21,185 nucleotides of DNA from Chara braunii (lineage: Eukaryota; Streptophyta; Charophyceae; Charales; Characeae), in the NCBI GenBank assembly GCA_003427395.1, contig BFEA01000374.1, forward strand, positions 300,031-321,215, given 5' to 3'. This document shows, in pieces, positions 8,162 to 17,997 of this stretch (position 1 is its first letter; each line of letters begins with the position of its first letter). The position numbers were made by a program, and so were the translations under genes. Under the pieces are notes generated by a model. The model was given only the letters and a program-made list of their open reading frames with translations. It was not told the origin of the DNA and searched no databases.

Positions 8162-10891
8162 ATGCAGGCCCCTGGTAACCGCCGTATGGCTGCAACATTC
8201 AAACAAATGCTGCAAAACTCAACAACCACATTGCGAACCCCACAAACATCCAAATCAACAGCCAGTGTGATCGATAATGATGCACTGAAGTTCCTCATCG
8301 AGAGCACAAAAGTGGAAGGCATTCGAATGAAAGAAACATACACCAACCCACAAGGGCCGGAAGAAGAAATCGTTGTATGGAAATACCCGGAAGGGAAGGT
8401 GCATGAACTGGATGAACTATATGAAAAGCATGGGGTTGTTTTCAATTTCGCAAGAAAAGAGCTGACCTCATGCCGGCAGAAAAAAGGAAGTGGGTGATTG
8501 CAACTTTAAAGAACGAAGAAAGACTGAAGAAAGCCAACGAAGCCTTTTCCCTATAGAATATGGGACGAAAATCCATAATGGTGATGTTTAATCACGAAAA
8601 GCACGCACAAATCGCAGCTGACATGAAATCAAGGAATTGTAATGGGTCAATCTGCACAATAACAACATGGAAGAAGCAGACAAACTCCCGCCTGAATCCG
8701 ACCTACACAGTTTCTTACAAACAGACACTGATGAGAGAGCAATTATGGGTCCAATTTGATAGGATACAACCAGGATTCCATGGTCTTATTGTCGACAGGC
8801 TGAAGCGACAGTATCCAACGAACAAAATCCTGAAATGGATTCTGCCAACACCAGATTTTCTAGCCCCCCACTGCAGCATGATGACTGCAATCCTTGAGGT
8901 GAAGACTGACGACCCACCAGTCTTTCCTCCGCAATGGAAGCTGGCTGTTCAAGACAGGAATCTGCTCATTGACGTCTCGACAAAATCTTCACCGATATGC
9001 TTCAGATGCAGGGAGAGAGGCCACCTCGACACCCACCCCAATTGCCCGAAATTCCCGAAACAGCAAAAAGAACGAAAACTCCACCCCAACATGCTGGTGG
9101 AAGTAGAGGAAGCGCTGGGTACGTGGTTCATTGTAGACCCCTCCTATGATGGATGGGTCTTCGATGACAAGCTGGACGAACCGGACTGGGTCTACTCGGA
9201 CAAGGAACCATCAACAAAAAAGTCGTACATTTTCCCTCCAGCGGATAGTAGATGGCAGAAGAAAGCTACAGGAAAAGAAGCAGGGAACCCCACGAAGATC
9301 AATGCAATCCCCCTGAACGACTCTCAGGTCATCAGGGAGGAAAAGGCGAGGGAAGACCTGCTTTGGGATCTGGAGTTAGTAAGGGAGCAAGCTGAACTGG
9401 AATATGGCAAGGAACGAGAGAAAATTCACACAAAAATCCAAGAGATAATCAATCTCCGAAAGCAAGAGAACGGCCAAAATTTGATAAAGATGCAGATTGA
9501 AAACAAACGGTCACTAGAGAACAAACCTGACGTGAAGGAAGGGCGATCAGACCTGAAACGAAGAAAGGCAAATGACCCAGACACTAATTGGCTCCAACCA
9601 AGGACACAATAGTTAACGAACCATCAAAAGACTCGGAAGAAATTATGGACCAAGACAGTGACGGCAACAAAAGCTCATACGGATCGGCCCCTAACAACGA
9701 CCAGACCCCCCCCCCCCAATAGGTCTCCTCAATGGCTGCAAGTGTACATTGAGAAGGCCAAGAGGGAAAGGGAACATTTGTTCAACATTCACACAGCTTG
9801 CCTAAGACACGTAGAGAGGACACATAAGCAAGGCGCATTTGCTGGAATCAGCGCATCAACAAACAAATATGACATACTCAAGAAAGAAGAAGAGTTTTCT
9901 GAATACACGACCTTCAAATATGTAGAGAAAAAGAGAGCGAGATAACTCGGTCCTCTGAACAAAGGCAAAGCAAGCAAGGACGCAGAAGAACCGCTCCAGG
10001 ATCTGTGCCCAAGGAAATGGAAAACAATCAAGACAGGAAAAACATGACCCAAACCGAAACCAGACTAACAATCAGACACAACAGGGAGAAAAATCGGAAC
10101 GCACTAAGCTTGAGAGAGAACTGGCGGTAGTTGAAGCCCAAGCGGAAAAGCTAATAAAACTCAATGCAGCCTATGAGCCAGAATGTACATCCCTCCGACA
10201 CATTGCTGAAGGCAAAGCCCCGCATGTCTTGTATTCACCAAAGTCAGCCAGGCTGAGAATGAGGGAATACGCTCACTGCTAGCAGCACAGTGTGTCGAAG
10301 AGATAAATGAATGGCAAGTTGCAACAAATGTCTCCTTTGCAATCCCGTACTTTGAGGAAGGCCAAAACATTGTCTCAACAATTCAGGGAAAAAATACTGA
10401 CGCCGTCCCGCTGGGTGTGTATGAGATAGAAGAGATGGAGGATGATGTTCAGAAACAGGGGACAGATTCACAGCAAGAGGACCAACAGGGAACTCCAACC
10501 GCTTCAGCAGAGAGCAAAACCGGCTTATTTTACCCTATTGATTGCAAAAATGCCAGAAAAAACGAGGCTCAAAGGAGGAATGATGTAGCGACCATGGAGC
10601 ACAAAGACCGCTATTTCGTACAGCGTACTCTCAGGCCTAGGAATCCCGGCTGAGCTATCAACCGCTTCACTGGCAGAAGTACTAAGAGCAGGCACGCTAA
10701 ATGGAGATGCAGATCTGGACACCAAGGTGTATGCAATAAATGTAGACGACTTCGACAGGGATGACTGCCCGAAAGAGGATATGGACGACTGTCTTGGTGA
10801 TGATGACAAAGACCATGACCAGATAACTTCCCTTCAGGTTGACAACAGTGATAATGTGGGCGAATACAAAATGGACAACTTGCCGGCCTGA
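8162..10891 (+). pseudogene. LINE ORF1, gag-like RNA-binding protein, frameshifted
   Basis: ORF1 of plant-type LINEs binds the element RNA. The frame opens at ATG 8162. After a frameshift near 8460 it moves to the frame ending at 9612, with an in-frame TAG at 8554-8556. This part reads like the DUF4283 plus zinc-knuckle arrangement: a beta-rich region, a hydrophobic connector, then ICFRCRERGHLDTHPNC (8995-9045), a C-x2-C-x4-H-x6-C variant of the usual CCHC spacing. A charged coiled-coil-like helix follows (about 9330-9570). The frame then shifts near 9600, in a run of 12 C's (9706-9717), near 9945, 10040, 10245 and 10600. A second helical stretch (TKLERELAVVEAQAEKL) lies at about 10106, and an Asp-rich tail (DDFDRDDCPKEDMDDC) ends at TGA 10889-10891. 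Assembly errors in homopolymers could explain some of the shifts. Confidence 0.7.
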
Positions 10892-10913
10892 GACAAAACA
10901 GACCCCCCCGAGG

Positions 10914-10994
10914 NNNNNNNNNNNNNNNNNNNNNNNNNNNNNNNNNNNNNNNNNNNNNNNNNNNNNNNNNNNNNNNNNNNNNNNNNNNNNNNNN
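10914..10994. other. Assembly gap of 81 N
   Basis: All 81 bases are N. The gap is flanked on the left by a C7 run (10903-10909) and on the right by C19 (11010-11028). The gap therefore probably marks a homopolymer-rich linker between ORF1 and ORF2, and its true length is unknown. Confidence 0.95.
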
Positions 10995-11085
10995 CTTCAA
11001 CCGACACGTCCCCCCCCCCCCCCCCCCCGCCTCCCACATAAATGGACAGCGTTGATTACCCCAGAGTACCTACTACGTCCACAAG

Positions 11086-13419
11086 ATGGCAAATTTTAGG
11101 AATCGTGCCAACCAACAAGGTCCCAAGATCGATTGGAGGACTCAAGGCATTACCATAAGGAGTTGGAACATCAACGGTCTGGAGAATACACTCACGACGG
11201 AAGGGAAATTAAATGACATTATCAAGGGCCTCAAATCGGAGAACAACAAGATAGCTGATATAATAATGTTGCAAGAAACACATCTTACAACCTCTGAAGA
11301 TTACAAAAAACTACAACAGATATTTATGAGGAAAATGGGTGGGATCAACGATGCAGTCGTGGCATCAGATACTACAACAAGCACGAAAGGAACAACAATT
11401 CTAACTCCTAAGATGTCCAAACTATACTCGGTAGGGGCTGTCACCAACATAGAAGCAGATAATGAGAACGGAAGGTGGTGTCTCATGGACATGAAATGGA
11501 AGGAAGAAGAATTTAGGCTAATTAACATATATGCCCCTAACGACCCTAGCAGCAGATCAGCCTTCATCCACTTGTTAAGTGACCTAATCCCCCCTCTGTT
11601 AGATTGCTTTCTTGCTAGAGATTGGAATGCAACCCTAGACCCGACCATCGACTGGATCTCTAGATCGGCATCACTAAAGGCATCACAAGAGGCGACTCTG
11701 ATCCAGAATTGATCTTGGACTACAATCTGGTAGACCCCTACCGAACCCTGCACCCATCGACCAAAGGCTTCTCCCTGGTCAAGAAAAATCATGCACAACA
11801 TACATCCTTCTCTCGCATAGATTACTTTCTTGTATCATAACACCTCATGGGAACAGTCAAGGAGGCAGAGATCTTACCTCTCGCCCCCCACTCAAGTCTC
11901 AATTACAAGCCAGTTGAACTAGTCATCAGTTTTGACAACACATGAGGAAAGGAAGAAGCTTCCACAAACTAAACAATTCTCTACTGCTAAGCTCGAAATT
12001 TCAGGAAAATATCATCGAAGGCTGGCAAAATTTGAAGGGAGGATGCCTACTTGATCAAGACCGATGGGAATGGTTTCATGACAGCTACATCACGCTAGCG
12101 CAAACAACAACAAGAATTTCAAGGAAACTGGCAAATGACAGGAAGCAGAGAAAGCACATGCTTGAAACAACCCTCAAGATAGTCGAAAGTAAATTATTAC
12201 TGACCCTTCCTCCCCCATGTATATGGAAGTATTCGAAAAATATCGGGAAAAACTGGCAATGTGGCATCAGTGGAAACTGACGGGCCTCCAAATCAGAGCT
12301 AAAATGACAGACCTAGAACTAAATGAACAAATGTTCAAACATTTTTTCACTAGAATAGAAGCCAATAATAGGGCCAACACAATTGAAGGTCTTAAAGAAT
12401 AAATAGGCCAACATACAATCCGGTCAGACAGTGAGGGGATGTTAGAGGTTGCTAAAAGCTTCTACAAAGATCTCTATCAATCTAAGACACCGTCCTCAAC
12501 TCCCACTCATGTCAGGCAAGCCAGAGCTAGGATGCTCCAATACGTAGGCAGAACACTCTCAGATGAACAGGAAGAAAAGTTAGATCGACCCTTAACGATG
12601 GAAGAGCTACTCTTTGCAGTTTGAAGCATGAATAACAACAAGACGCCGAGCGCAGACGGATTAACAACGGAATTCTGGTAAAAGTTATGGTCTCTGCTAG
12701 AAAAGAACCTTATGCAATTCTACAACGATTGCTGGGAAAAAGAAGGTATGGGAGAACCTCTAAGTACCAGCGTCGTTACACTCCTATACAAGAAAGGGGA
12801 GCGGGAAGACATCAGGAACTATAGACCGATCTCCTTACTAAAGCTTCCCTACAAAATTATGGTGAAAGCCCTAGCCTTCAGAATGTTAGAACTAACAGAC
12901 AAATGCTTTCACATAGACCTGGCCGGGTTTATACCAGGAAGATACATTCTAGACAATGGTTGGGTTTATACCAGGAAGATACATTCTAGACAATGTTACG
13001 ACTCTAAATGACGCCTCGAAGAAAATTACGAAAAAGAAATCAGTGCAGCGATTCTATTCTTCGACTTTGAAAAGGCCTACGATCAGGTAAACTGGACTTT
13101 TCTAGACGCAAGTATGGAAAAAATGGGTGTGGGCCCAAATTTTAGAAAGTGGGTAAGAATCTTATATAACGATGCATCTGGTTGTGTTCAGGTCGATGGA
13201 CTTTTACCAGTAAGCGACCAGATTTCCAGACCTGTTAGACAGGGGGACCCACTGGCCCCACCCATCTTCCTCTTTGTCATGGAGGCGATAGCGTCCTTCT
13301 TACGCAAGGACCCATCTATCCAAAGACTTCCGGAAATGAAAATAGGATCCCCCCATCATATGACATTTCCCACAGTAATCATGTTCACTGACGACCTAAC
13401 CGTATTAATACAAGCGAGC
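11086..13419 (+). pseudogene. LINE ORF2, 5' part: APE endonuclease and RT up to the FTDD box
   Basis: The endonuclease half shows SWNINGL (11161-11181), LQETH (11269-11283), LINIYAPND (11518-11544), ARDWN (about 11611-11625, normally GGDxN) and SRIDYF (near 11811). The usual SDH box reads APHSS, so its catalytic Asp is lost. The RT half shows NKTPSADG (about 12637-12660), NYRPISLL (12817-12840), AGFIPGRYILDN, motif A FDFEKAYDQVNW (about 13063-13098), motif B RQGDPLAP (13237-13260) and motif C FTDDLTVL (13384-13407), with both catalytic Asp kept. Damage includes a frameshift near 11700, TAA at 11838, TGA at 11943, further stops at 12400, 12622 and about 12679, and a 37-bp tandem duplication that shifts the frame at 12962. 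The frame stops being LINE-like right after QAS at 13411-13419 and resumes at 15394. Confidence 0.85.
12925..12995 (+). repeat. 37-bp tandem duplication inside the RT domain
   Basis: The 34 bases 12925-12958 are repeated exactly at 12962-12995, a period of 37 bp. It duplicates the codons for the GFIPGRYILDN box. Since 37 is not a multiple of 3, it throws the frame, and the next RT codons are read in another frame from about 13014. The two copies are identical, so the event is recent relative to other decay, or is an assembly artefact. Confidence 0.9.
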
Positions 13420-13427
13420 AGCATTGA

Positions 13428-13799
13428 TTGCCCTCCAACGGAGGGGATTAACTGCCCATCACAGTCTAAGATCATATCCCTACTCTGAAACCCTCATCGT
13501 CTACGAACAAACCCTTGCTATGAGGAGTTGCAGCGCCATGAGGAGGAGAGGTATTCAGAGCAAAGGTTAGAAAGTCCAACATGTCTTGCCACGTGTCCAG
13601 CCTACAGTAAACATGAATGATCAACCTAACTGGCACTTAGGCACACTCCATTAGCCGATGAGCAGCTTAATCACCCTTCAACCGAGGGGGTGAACTGTCC
13701 TTCCCAATCAAAATCATAACCCCACTCTGACTCCTCATCATTTGCTAACAAGCCCTTGCACCGCCATGAGGAGGAGAGGCCTTCAGAGTAGGAGATTAG
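13428..13799. repeat. Direct repeat of the 3' end of the antisense gene
   Basis: Copy 1 (13428-13570) and copy 2 (13671-13799) align with an offset of 243 bp. Shared blocks include CCCT-CAAC-GAGGGG, ACTGTCC/ACTGCCC, CACTCTGA/TACTCTGA, AAACCCTTGC/AAGCCCTTGC and GCCATGAGGAGGAGAGG. Copy 2 encodes, on the minus strand, the C-terminus of the Asp/Asn-rich protein. Copy 1 keeps recognisable pieces of that reading (SE-stop-GYD, then PSV-G) but is broken by stops, so it is a decayed duplicate. Confidence 0.75.
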
Positions 13800-14290
13800 T
13801 AGATCAATTATAGTGAGTCCAGGGAAGCGGGATTCCACGTATACCCACTCTGCAACCCTCCCACCCGGATCCCACAGGAGGATCGCAACGCCATTTCGCC
13901 CACACGAACACCACCAAATACTCGTAAGCATGCACCACATCATCCCCTCCCCAAAAAACCTATCTCCCCCAAATATAGGAAGAGTCGTGGGAGAAGCCTG
14001 CCACACCCTACAATCGCCCCCATCCGGATCGATGTTGCAATTGTTGTCTTTATCGCCAGCAATATTGTCATCGTTGTTGACAACCTGAATGACTTGGGTG
14101 CATGCGTTATTGTTGTTGTCATCGTTACTGATGTTGTTGTTGTTGTTGTTGCCGTCGTCACTGATGTTGTTGTTGTTGTTATCATTGATATTGACGGCAT
14201 CAACGAGAGCGACGTCGCCGAAATAACCATTATCATCACATTTATCAATACAATCGTTGTTGTCGTCGTTGTTGTTGTTGCTTTTGTTGC

Positions 14291-14338
<48 letters not shown>

Positions 14339-14945
14339 CGTTGTTATTGTTGTAATCGTCGGCGATATAGGTGAGATGCCATTGTCCCTGCTGTTGATGT
14401 TGCTGGCGTCATCGGCGACGGGGTTGATGTTGTAAGGGTCTTCCACGATGTTATCATCGTCGTCATAGCAGCGGTCCTCCAGTGTAGCACAAAGACCTTG
14501 CCACTCGTCAAGGTCCTTGTAGTACTTGCGCACCAAGCCATCCAGTCGTGGCCGATCTATAAGCGCACGCAGGCGGGGGAGCGGCCCCTCCTCCAGCCCC
14601 CATGTGGTCTCCAGTAAACACTGCCTCGCACTCCGGATCCACGAGATCGACGGTAATATCGTTTCAGCTGCCGCCGATCTCAGCTTGCCACCACCTGGCG
14701 TACACGCTCACTGCTCACTTGGACGATAGTAAGCCACTCCTCAACTCCCAGTTCACCCGAACGCACCATCGCCACCCAACACTCAATTCTCACTCCTTCG
14801 TGTTTTTCTCCCCACGTCACACACCCCTGCACACACCTAGCAACTCCCCTGATGATACTCACCTGTCGATGCTGAAGGCTCCGTAGTGAATGCCCCGAAA
14901 TCGCTCCTCGTAGTTGTAATCATGCTTCGTGTAAACCCCTGCCAT
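13671..14945 (-). pseudogene. Unidentified two-exon gene with Asp/Asn-rich tract (joined 14945-14863, 14678-13671)
   Basis: Exon 1 starts at ATG 14945 (MAGVYTKHDYNYEER) and ends at CGACAG|GTGAGT, a near-perfect donor at 14862. A 184-bp intron ends at CTGAG before 14678, and the phases match (2 and 2). Exon 2 gives a charged, probably helical domain (GPLPRLRALIDRP, then RKYYKDLDEWQGLCATLEDR), then CYDDDDNIVEDPYN. One frameshift is needed near 14376-14440. After it the frame is open to TGA at 13671 and reads as Asp/Asn-rich: NNNNDN repeats from (AAC)n, DDNGYFGDVALVDAV, then a Trp/Gly-rich C-terminus (SIWWCSC, LLWDPGGRVAEWV, SEWGYDFDWEGQF). I recognise no family. The YYK segment is faintly like the pre-membrane region of Mn-type cation diffusion facilitators, but no membrane helices follow. 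The gene is antisense to the LINE and to the poly(A) of its host insertion. Confidence 0.5.
14286..14339. repeat. (GTT)n microsatellite
   Basis: About 15 uninterrupted GTT units from 14292 sit in a longer imperfect GTT/GTC/GAT-rich tract (about 14110-14350). On the minus strand this encodes Asn and Asp codons (AAC, GAC, GAT), which is the frame I consider coding. The plus-strand Val and minus-strand Thr frames are open only because of the repeat. Confidence 0.9.
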
Positions 14946-15226
14946 GTCACACACCGCAACTCACACTCCTAGTAACACCCCTTCCCCACCAGACACACCC
15001 CTCACAAACAGGCACTACGTTGCACGCCGCGTGGCATGCACATGATCCGGTGTGAAGGCCACGTCAGCTTCACTGACGCGTCGTGCAGAGAGCAGGCTGG
15101 GCCTTGCCAACCGGTCCCCCACAGGGTACCAGGGCGCTAGCGATTCTGCGACGCAGCTAACGCCTCTCTTTGCTAAGCTCGAGGCAAAGCAACACGTGGC
15201 GTGATAACATGACTTCGGACCGCCCA

Positions 15227-15234
15227 CTTTTATA
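15227..15234 (-). promoter_or_regulatory. TATA-like box upstream of the antisense gene
   Basis: On the minus strand the sequence reads ATATAAAAG, an excellent TATA match, about 280 bp before the ATG at 14945. Within the next 40-180 bp downstream lie a CACGTG G-box (15193-15198) and an ACGTCA/TGACG element forming a small inverted repeat (15062-15078). A start near 15200 would give a leader of roughly 250 nt. It lies only 7 bp from the shared module that begins at 15241. This is inference from motifs only. Confidence 0.3.
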
Positions 15235-15240
15235 TGTCAA

Positions 15241-15359
15241 GGGACGCTGGGCCCGGTTTCCAGCAGGTGTTGCTCCCCACCAATAGATGGAGCCTCCTCG
15301 AGCATGCGAGCGGTGTCTGCTCTTATCAGCACCCCTAGCATTTACTCGGGTTGTTTTCT

Positions 15360-15391
<32 letters not shown>
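15241..15391 (+). repeat. Second copy of the retroposon 3' module, with poly(A)
   Basis: Positions 15241-15300 match 3518-3576 almost base for base, including TTTCCAGCAG and TGCTCCCCACCAATAGATGG. Here a further 60 bp separate the match from the A31 run, whereas at 3.5 kb the poly(A) follows at once. The GCTGG/CCAGC stem is conserved. Its position at the end of the nested insertion suggests it belongs to the element that carried the insert. Confidence 0.6.
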
Positions 15392-15392
<1 letters not shown>

Positions 15393-17715
15393 ACGAGCTT
15401 CTAACTCCTCCATGGCAGCACTAGTCAGAGCAATGGAAGCCTTCAGGCTAGCTTCAGAGATGAAGATAAATTGGAGAAACTTCGAGAAAGACAATAGGTT
15501 GGTGGCTATCTGGTGGCTATCTGAAAAACCAGTCCCCCAGCTTCAAGGCCATGAAGCTAACATGACATGGGAAATACCTGAGTCCCATACGAGATACTTG
15601 GGAATTCAAATAACGAAAGACGAACCGGCACCCCAGATGGCACATAACCTATTGACCGGCCAAATAAACATAATGGGAAAATGGAGCCAGCCCTTCACAT
15701 CTTTACTGGGTCGGGCACTAACCATCTATATGTATATATTCTCAATGCGCTTCGATCTGAACCATACCCGACCAGACAATCAAAGAGCTAAACCGAAAAA
15801 CTAGAGCTTATCTATGGTCGGGGGACCCTAACAGAGAGAACTACATACCAGAGATTGCATTGCACTACATCACAAGGCAACCGGCTTAGGGTGGCTTGGG
15901 GATAATAGACCCCAGACAGGAAACAACAGCCCTCCAAACCAAATGGATAGTCAAACTCCTGACCAGACATTCGCTGACATGGAACAAGCTGGCGCTTGAC
16001 AGCAGCAGGGGCCTGGCGCCAACAACATCCCCCCCCAATATGGGCAATTCTGCGTGATGAATAAAGATTGGAGTACAAAAACAAGTAGGAGGAGGTGGAG
16101 GAGAGGAGGAATTCCGGGACAAGAACAAGGATCGCTGCCCTGCTGGACAGCCCTGCTACGAATCTGGAGGAAAATTGTGCCAGGAAAGATAAACAGACCC
16201 AGATCAAAGGAAGAAGTACTGAGACAACCACTCTTTGGAAACCCATGGGTGAAAGACGAAGGGAACCACCCCTGGACACTGTCCCAGACGGGAAATAAAT
16301 GGCTAACGTGGATCAAAAATGGGATTTGGAGAGTGAGAGATATATGGAATGAGGAAAGGAGAGACTGATCGGACGGAGATGAACTTAAAACTCTATCACC
16401 ACAGAGATGAAAACCTACAGACGATTGTATGGAGCATCCCGGATAGCTGGAAAGATCTACTCAATGAGCACTTCACCTGGAAATCAGGGGAATGGGGAAT
16501 CCTAATCCAGGAGAACACCCCAACGACAGTACCAATTTTCCCATCGACAATCAAGAATGGGGTCGATATCCATCTTCACATCCTTCCCTATCCAGTGGAC
16601 AAAACCAGATGAACCCATCATCAACAACACCGACCCACAAACAGCAACGCTCCAGGGTTTTATACTTCGCAAGGTGAGAGTACTACGAATCTGGCCAAAA
16701 CAGATCTTCCAAATTGGAGTATCGGTCCAGGATCTAGAATTCGACCCGCATGAATGGGCTTGGCAGCCACAAAGGGACAAGACCAGCAAATCACCAATTC
16801 CAATTTCGGAATATACGGTCAAACTCGGCTACAGGATGTTATTGAAGACGAAGGACCCGGAACCAGCAATCAAGGAACGATGGCAAGAGTTCACTGAATC
16901 AGAACTTATATCTAAGATCCCATGGAAAAAAAAATAAAACCATAAAACCAATCAAAATCAGAAGCATGCAGTGGCTTACAGCATATGCTGCCCTGCCGGT
17001 CAATCAGTGGTTGCACGCCAGAAGAAGCAGAAAAGATCAAAACTGCTCTGATATCCGAAGGGCCTGCTCAGATCAGGAACAAGAAGATATAATACACTGC
17101 TTAATTAAATGCGATGAAGCCGCAAAATATTGGGCGAGGGCATCTGACCTTTGGGATCGCCTTTTCATGTCTCCTCTCCCGAACACCCCCTTCAACTCCT
17201 CCTCTGGACTAACCTATCCCCTAACCTGAGCAAATCTGAAACGATATGGTTTGGAATGATACGCAAGGTCACACTATGGGCAATTTGGAAAGAGAGATGC
17301 AGCAGAACGCTGGAGGGATCCAAGAATCCACGGGAAAAAGTCTGGGCGGCCACCAAAGGTATGATCGAGGTGGAGATTCTATGCCAGTGGAAGAAGGTCA
17401 AAATCTGCGTGCAGAACAATTCGGAAACAAAACGGGAGGTGCTTGCGAAGTTCAAGCACAATTGGCTGGCAGGAGGCAAAGTCGCAGGTCTAAATGAGCT
17501 CAGTCCGAGGTGGAAAGACTGGCATTACTCAGACGTGGCAACAGGTCGAGAGGTTTCCAGTACACAAGATATACCGGCTACTATCTGGGTATAGCAGGGC
17601 AACCAGGGGAACAACGGCAGAAGACAGTAACAAGGCACACGCAGAAGGAGAATGGCAAGAGAGAGCAGAGATAGCACCGAGAGACCCATCACAAGAGACA
17701 TTTGCGTGTGGATAG
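15392..17715 (+). pseudogene. LINE ORF2, 3' part: RT thumb and C-terminal Cys/His region
   Basis: The RT resumes with FRLASEMKINW and YLGIQIT, boxes that follow motif C in plant LINEs. Further markers in the usual order are AYLWSGDPN (about 15806), GGLGIIDPR (about 15894), TKWIVKLL, PLFGNPW (about 16230), NGIWRVRDIW (about 16318) and MQWLTAYAALPVNQWL (about 16966). Then comes a zf-RVT-like stretch with NCSDIRRAC and IIHCLIKC (about 17041-17112) and VTLWAIWKERC (about 17270). Stops and frameshifts occur near 15803, 15886, 16060, 16368, 16612, 16930 (in an A9 run) and 17220. The reading that best continues the protein ends at TAG/TGA sites 17594 or, after one more shift near 17540, at 17715. 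The remaining 280 bp to the A10 tail are 3' UTR with a GGGTATACCC palindrome at 17764-17773. Confidence 0.8.
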
Positions 17716-17997
17716 GATTGTGCGTCTCTCAAAGTCTTGAGCTTTAAGGATACCAGACAGCCAGGGTATACCCCAGCTGAGAGGACGTTGGGTTTAAAGG
17801 CAAGCTGACAGTTAATCCTTTACAAAGATGGAGCAATCAATGCTGTTCAGGGTTCCTTCGGCCAGACGGAAGGAACCGTGTGTATGTATGTTGTTGAACT
17901 ATCATGACTTGCCGGTGGAAAAGGAACCGGACTGATGCTCCCCAGAATGGATATGGAGCCAGGACCATAAGGCCCTGTTTTTGCGGGAAAAAAAAAA

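Larger units (their letters stand above)
13420..15391 (+). mobile_element. Nested poly(A)-ended insertion in LINE ORF2
   Basis: LINE protein similarity stops at codon QAS (13411-13419) just after the FTDD box. It resumes at RASNSSMAALVRAMEAF (from 15394), exactly the spacing expected between motif C and the A-S-x-x-K-I-N box of LINE RTs. The intervening 1.97 kb shows no LINE similarity and ends in 31 A's (15361-15391), so it entered as a poly(A) retroposon in the same orientation as the LINE. The edges share ACAAGCGAGC on the left and ACACGAGC on the right, which may be a diverged target duplication; the left edge is uncertain by about 10 bp. The cargo is a gene-like segment on the opposite strand plus the 60-bp module at 15241-15300. 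Confidence 0.7.
6664..17997 (+). mobile_element. Full-length but decayed LINE retrotransposon (plant L1-like)
   Basis: The 11,334-bp interval is bounded by a perfect 12-bp direct repeat and ends in ten A's (17988-17997). Removing the nested insertion leaves about 9.36 kb. In order it holds a C-rich leader of about 1.5 kb (6664-8161), ORF1 with a CCHC-type zinc knuckle, a short spacer with an assembly gap, and ORF2. ORF2 has an APE endonuclease, a reverse transcriptase and a C-terminal region with a Cys/His cluster, then about 280 bp of 3' UTR. No LTR, integrase or RNase H box was found. Both ORFs contain several frameshifts and stop codons, and one endonuclease box is altered, so this copy cannot be autonomous. 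The left end is fixed only by the duplication. Confidence 0.85.

Noticed and set aside
7583-8178. Pro-rich ORFs in the LINE leader
   Set aside because: The open frames follow from C-rich DNA lacking stops; they lie in the 5' UTR and show no domain.
11942-12280. Separate gene between endonuclease and RT
   Set aside because: It is the ordinary connector of ORF2 in a shifted frame; similar length and position are usual in LINEs.
14094-14435. Val-rich plus-strand and Thr-rich minus-strand ORFs over the GTT repeat
   Set aside because: Both are by-products of the trinucleotide repeat. The Asp/Asn frame alone continues into non-repetitive coding sequence.
6664-17997. LTR retrotransposon or endogenous retrovirus
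   Set aside because: No long terminal repeats, protease, integrase or RNase H. APE endonuclease, LINE-type RT order and an A tail identify a non-LTR element.
17988-17997. A10 run as a simple intronic homopolymer
   Set aside because: It is followed at once by the 12-bp duplicate of 6652-6663, so the LINE tail is the better reading.
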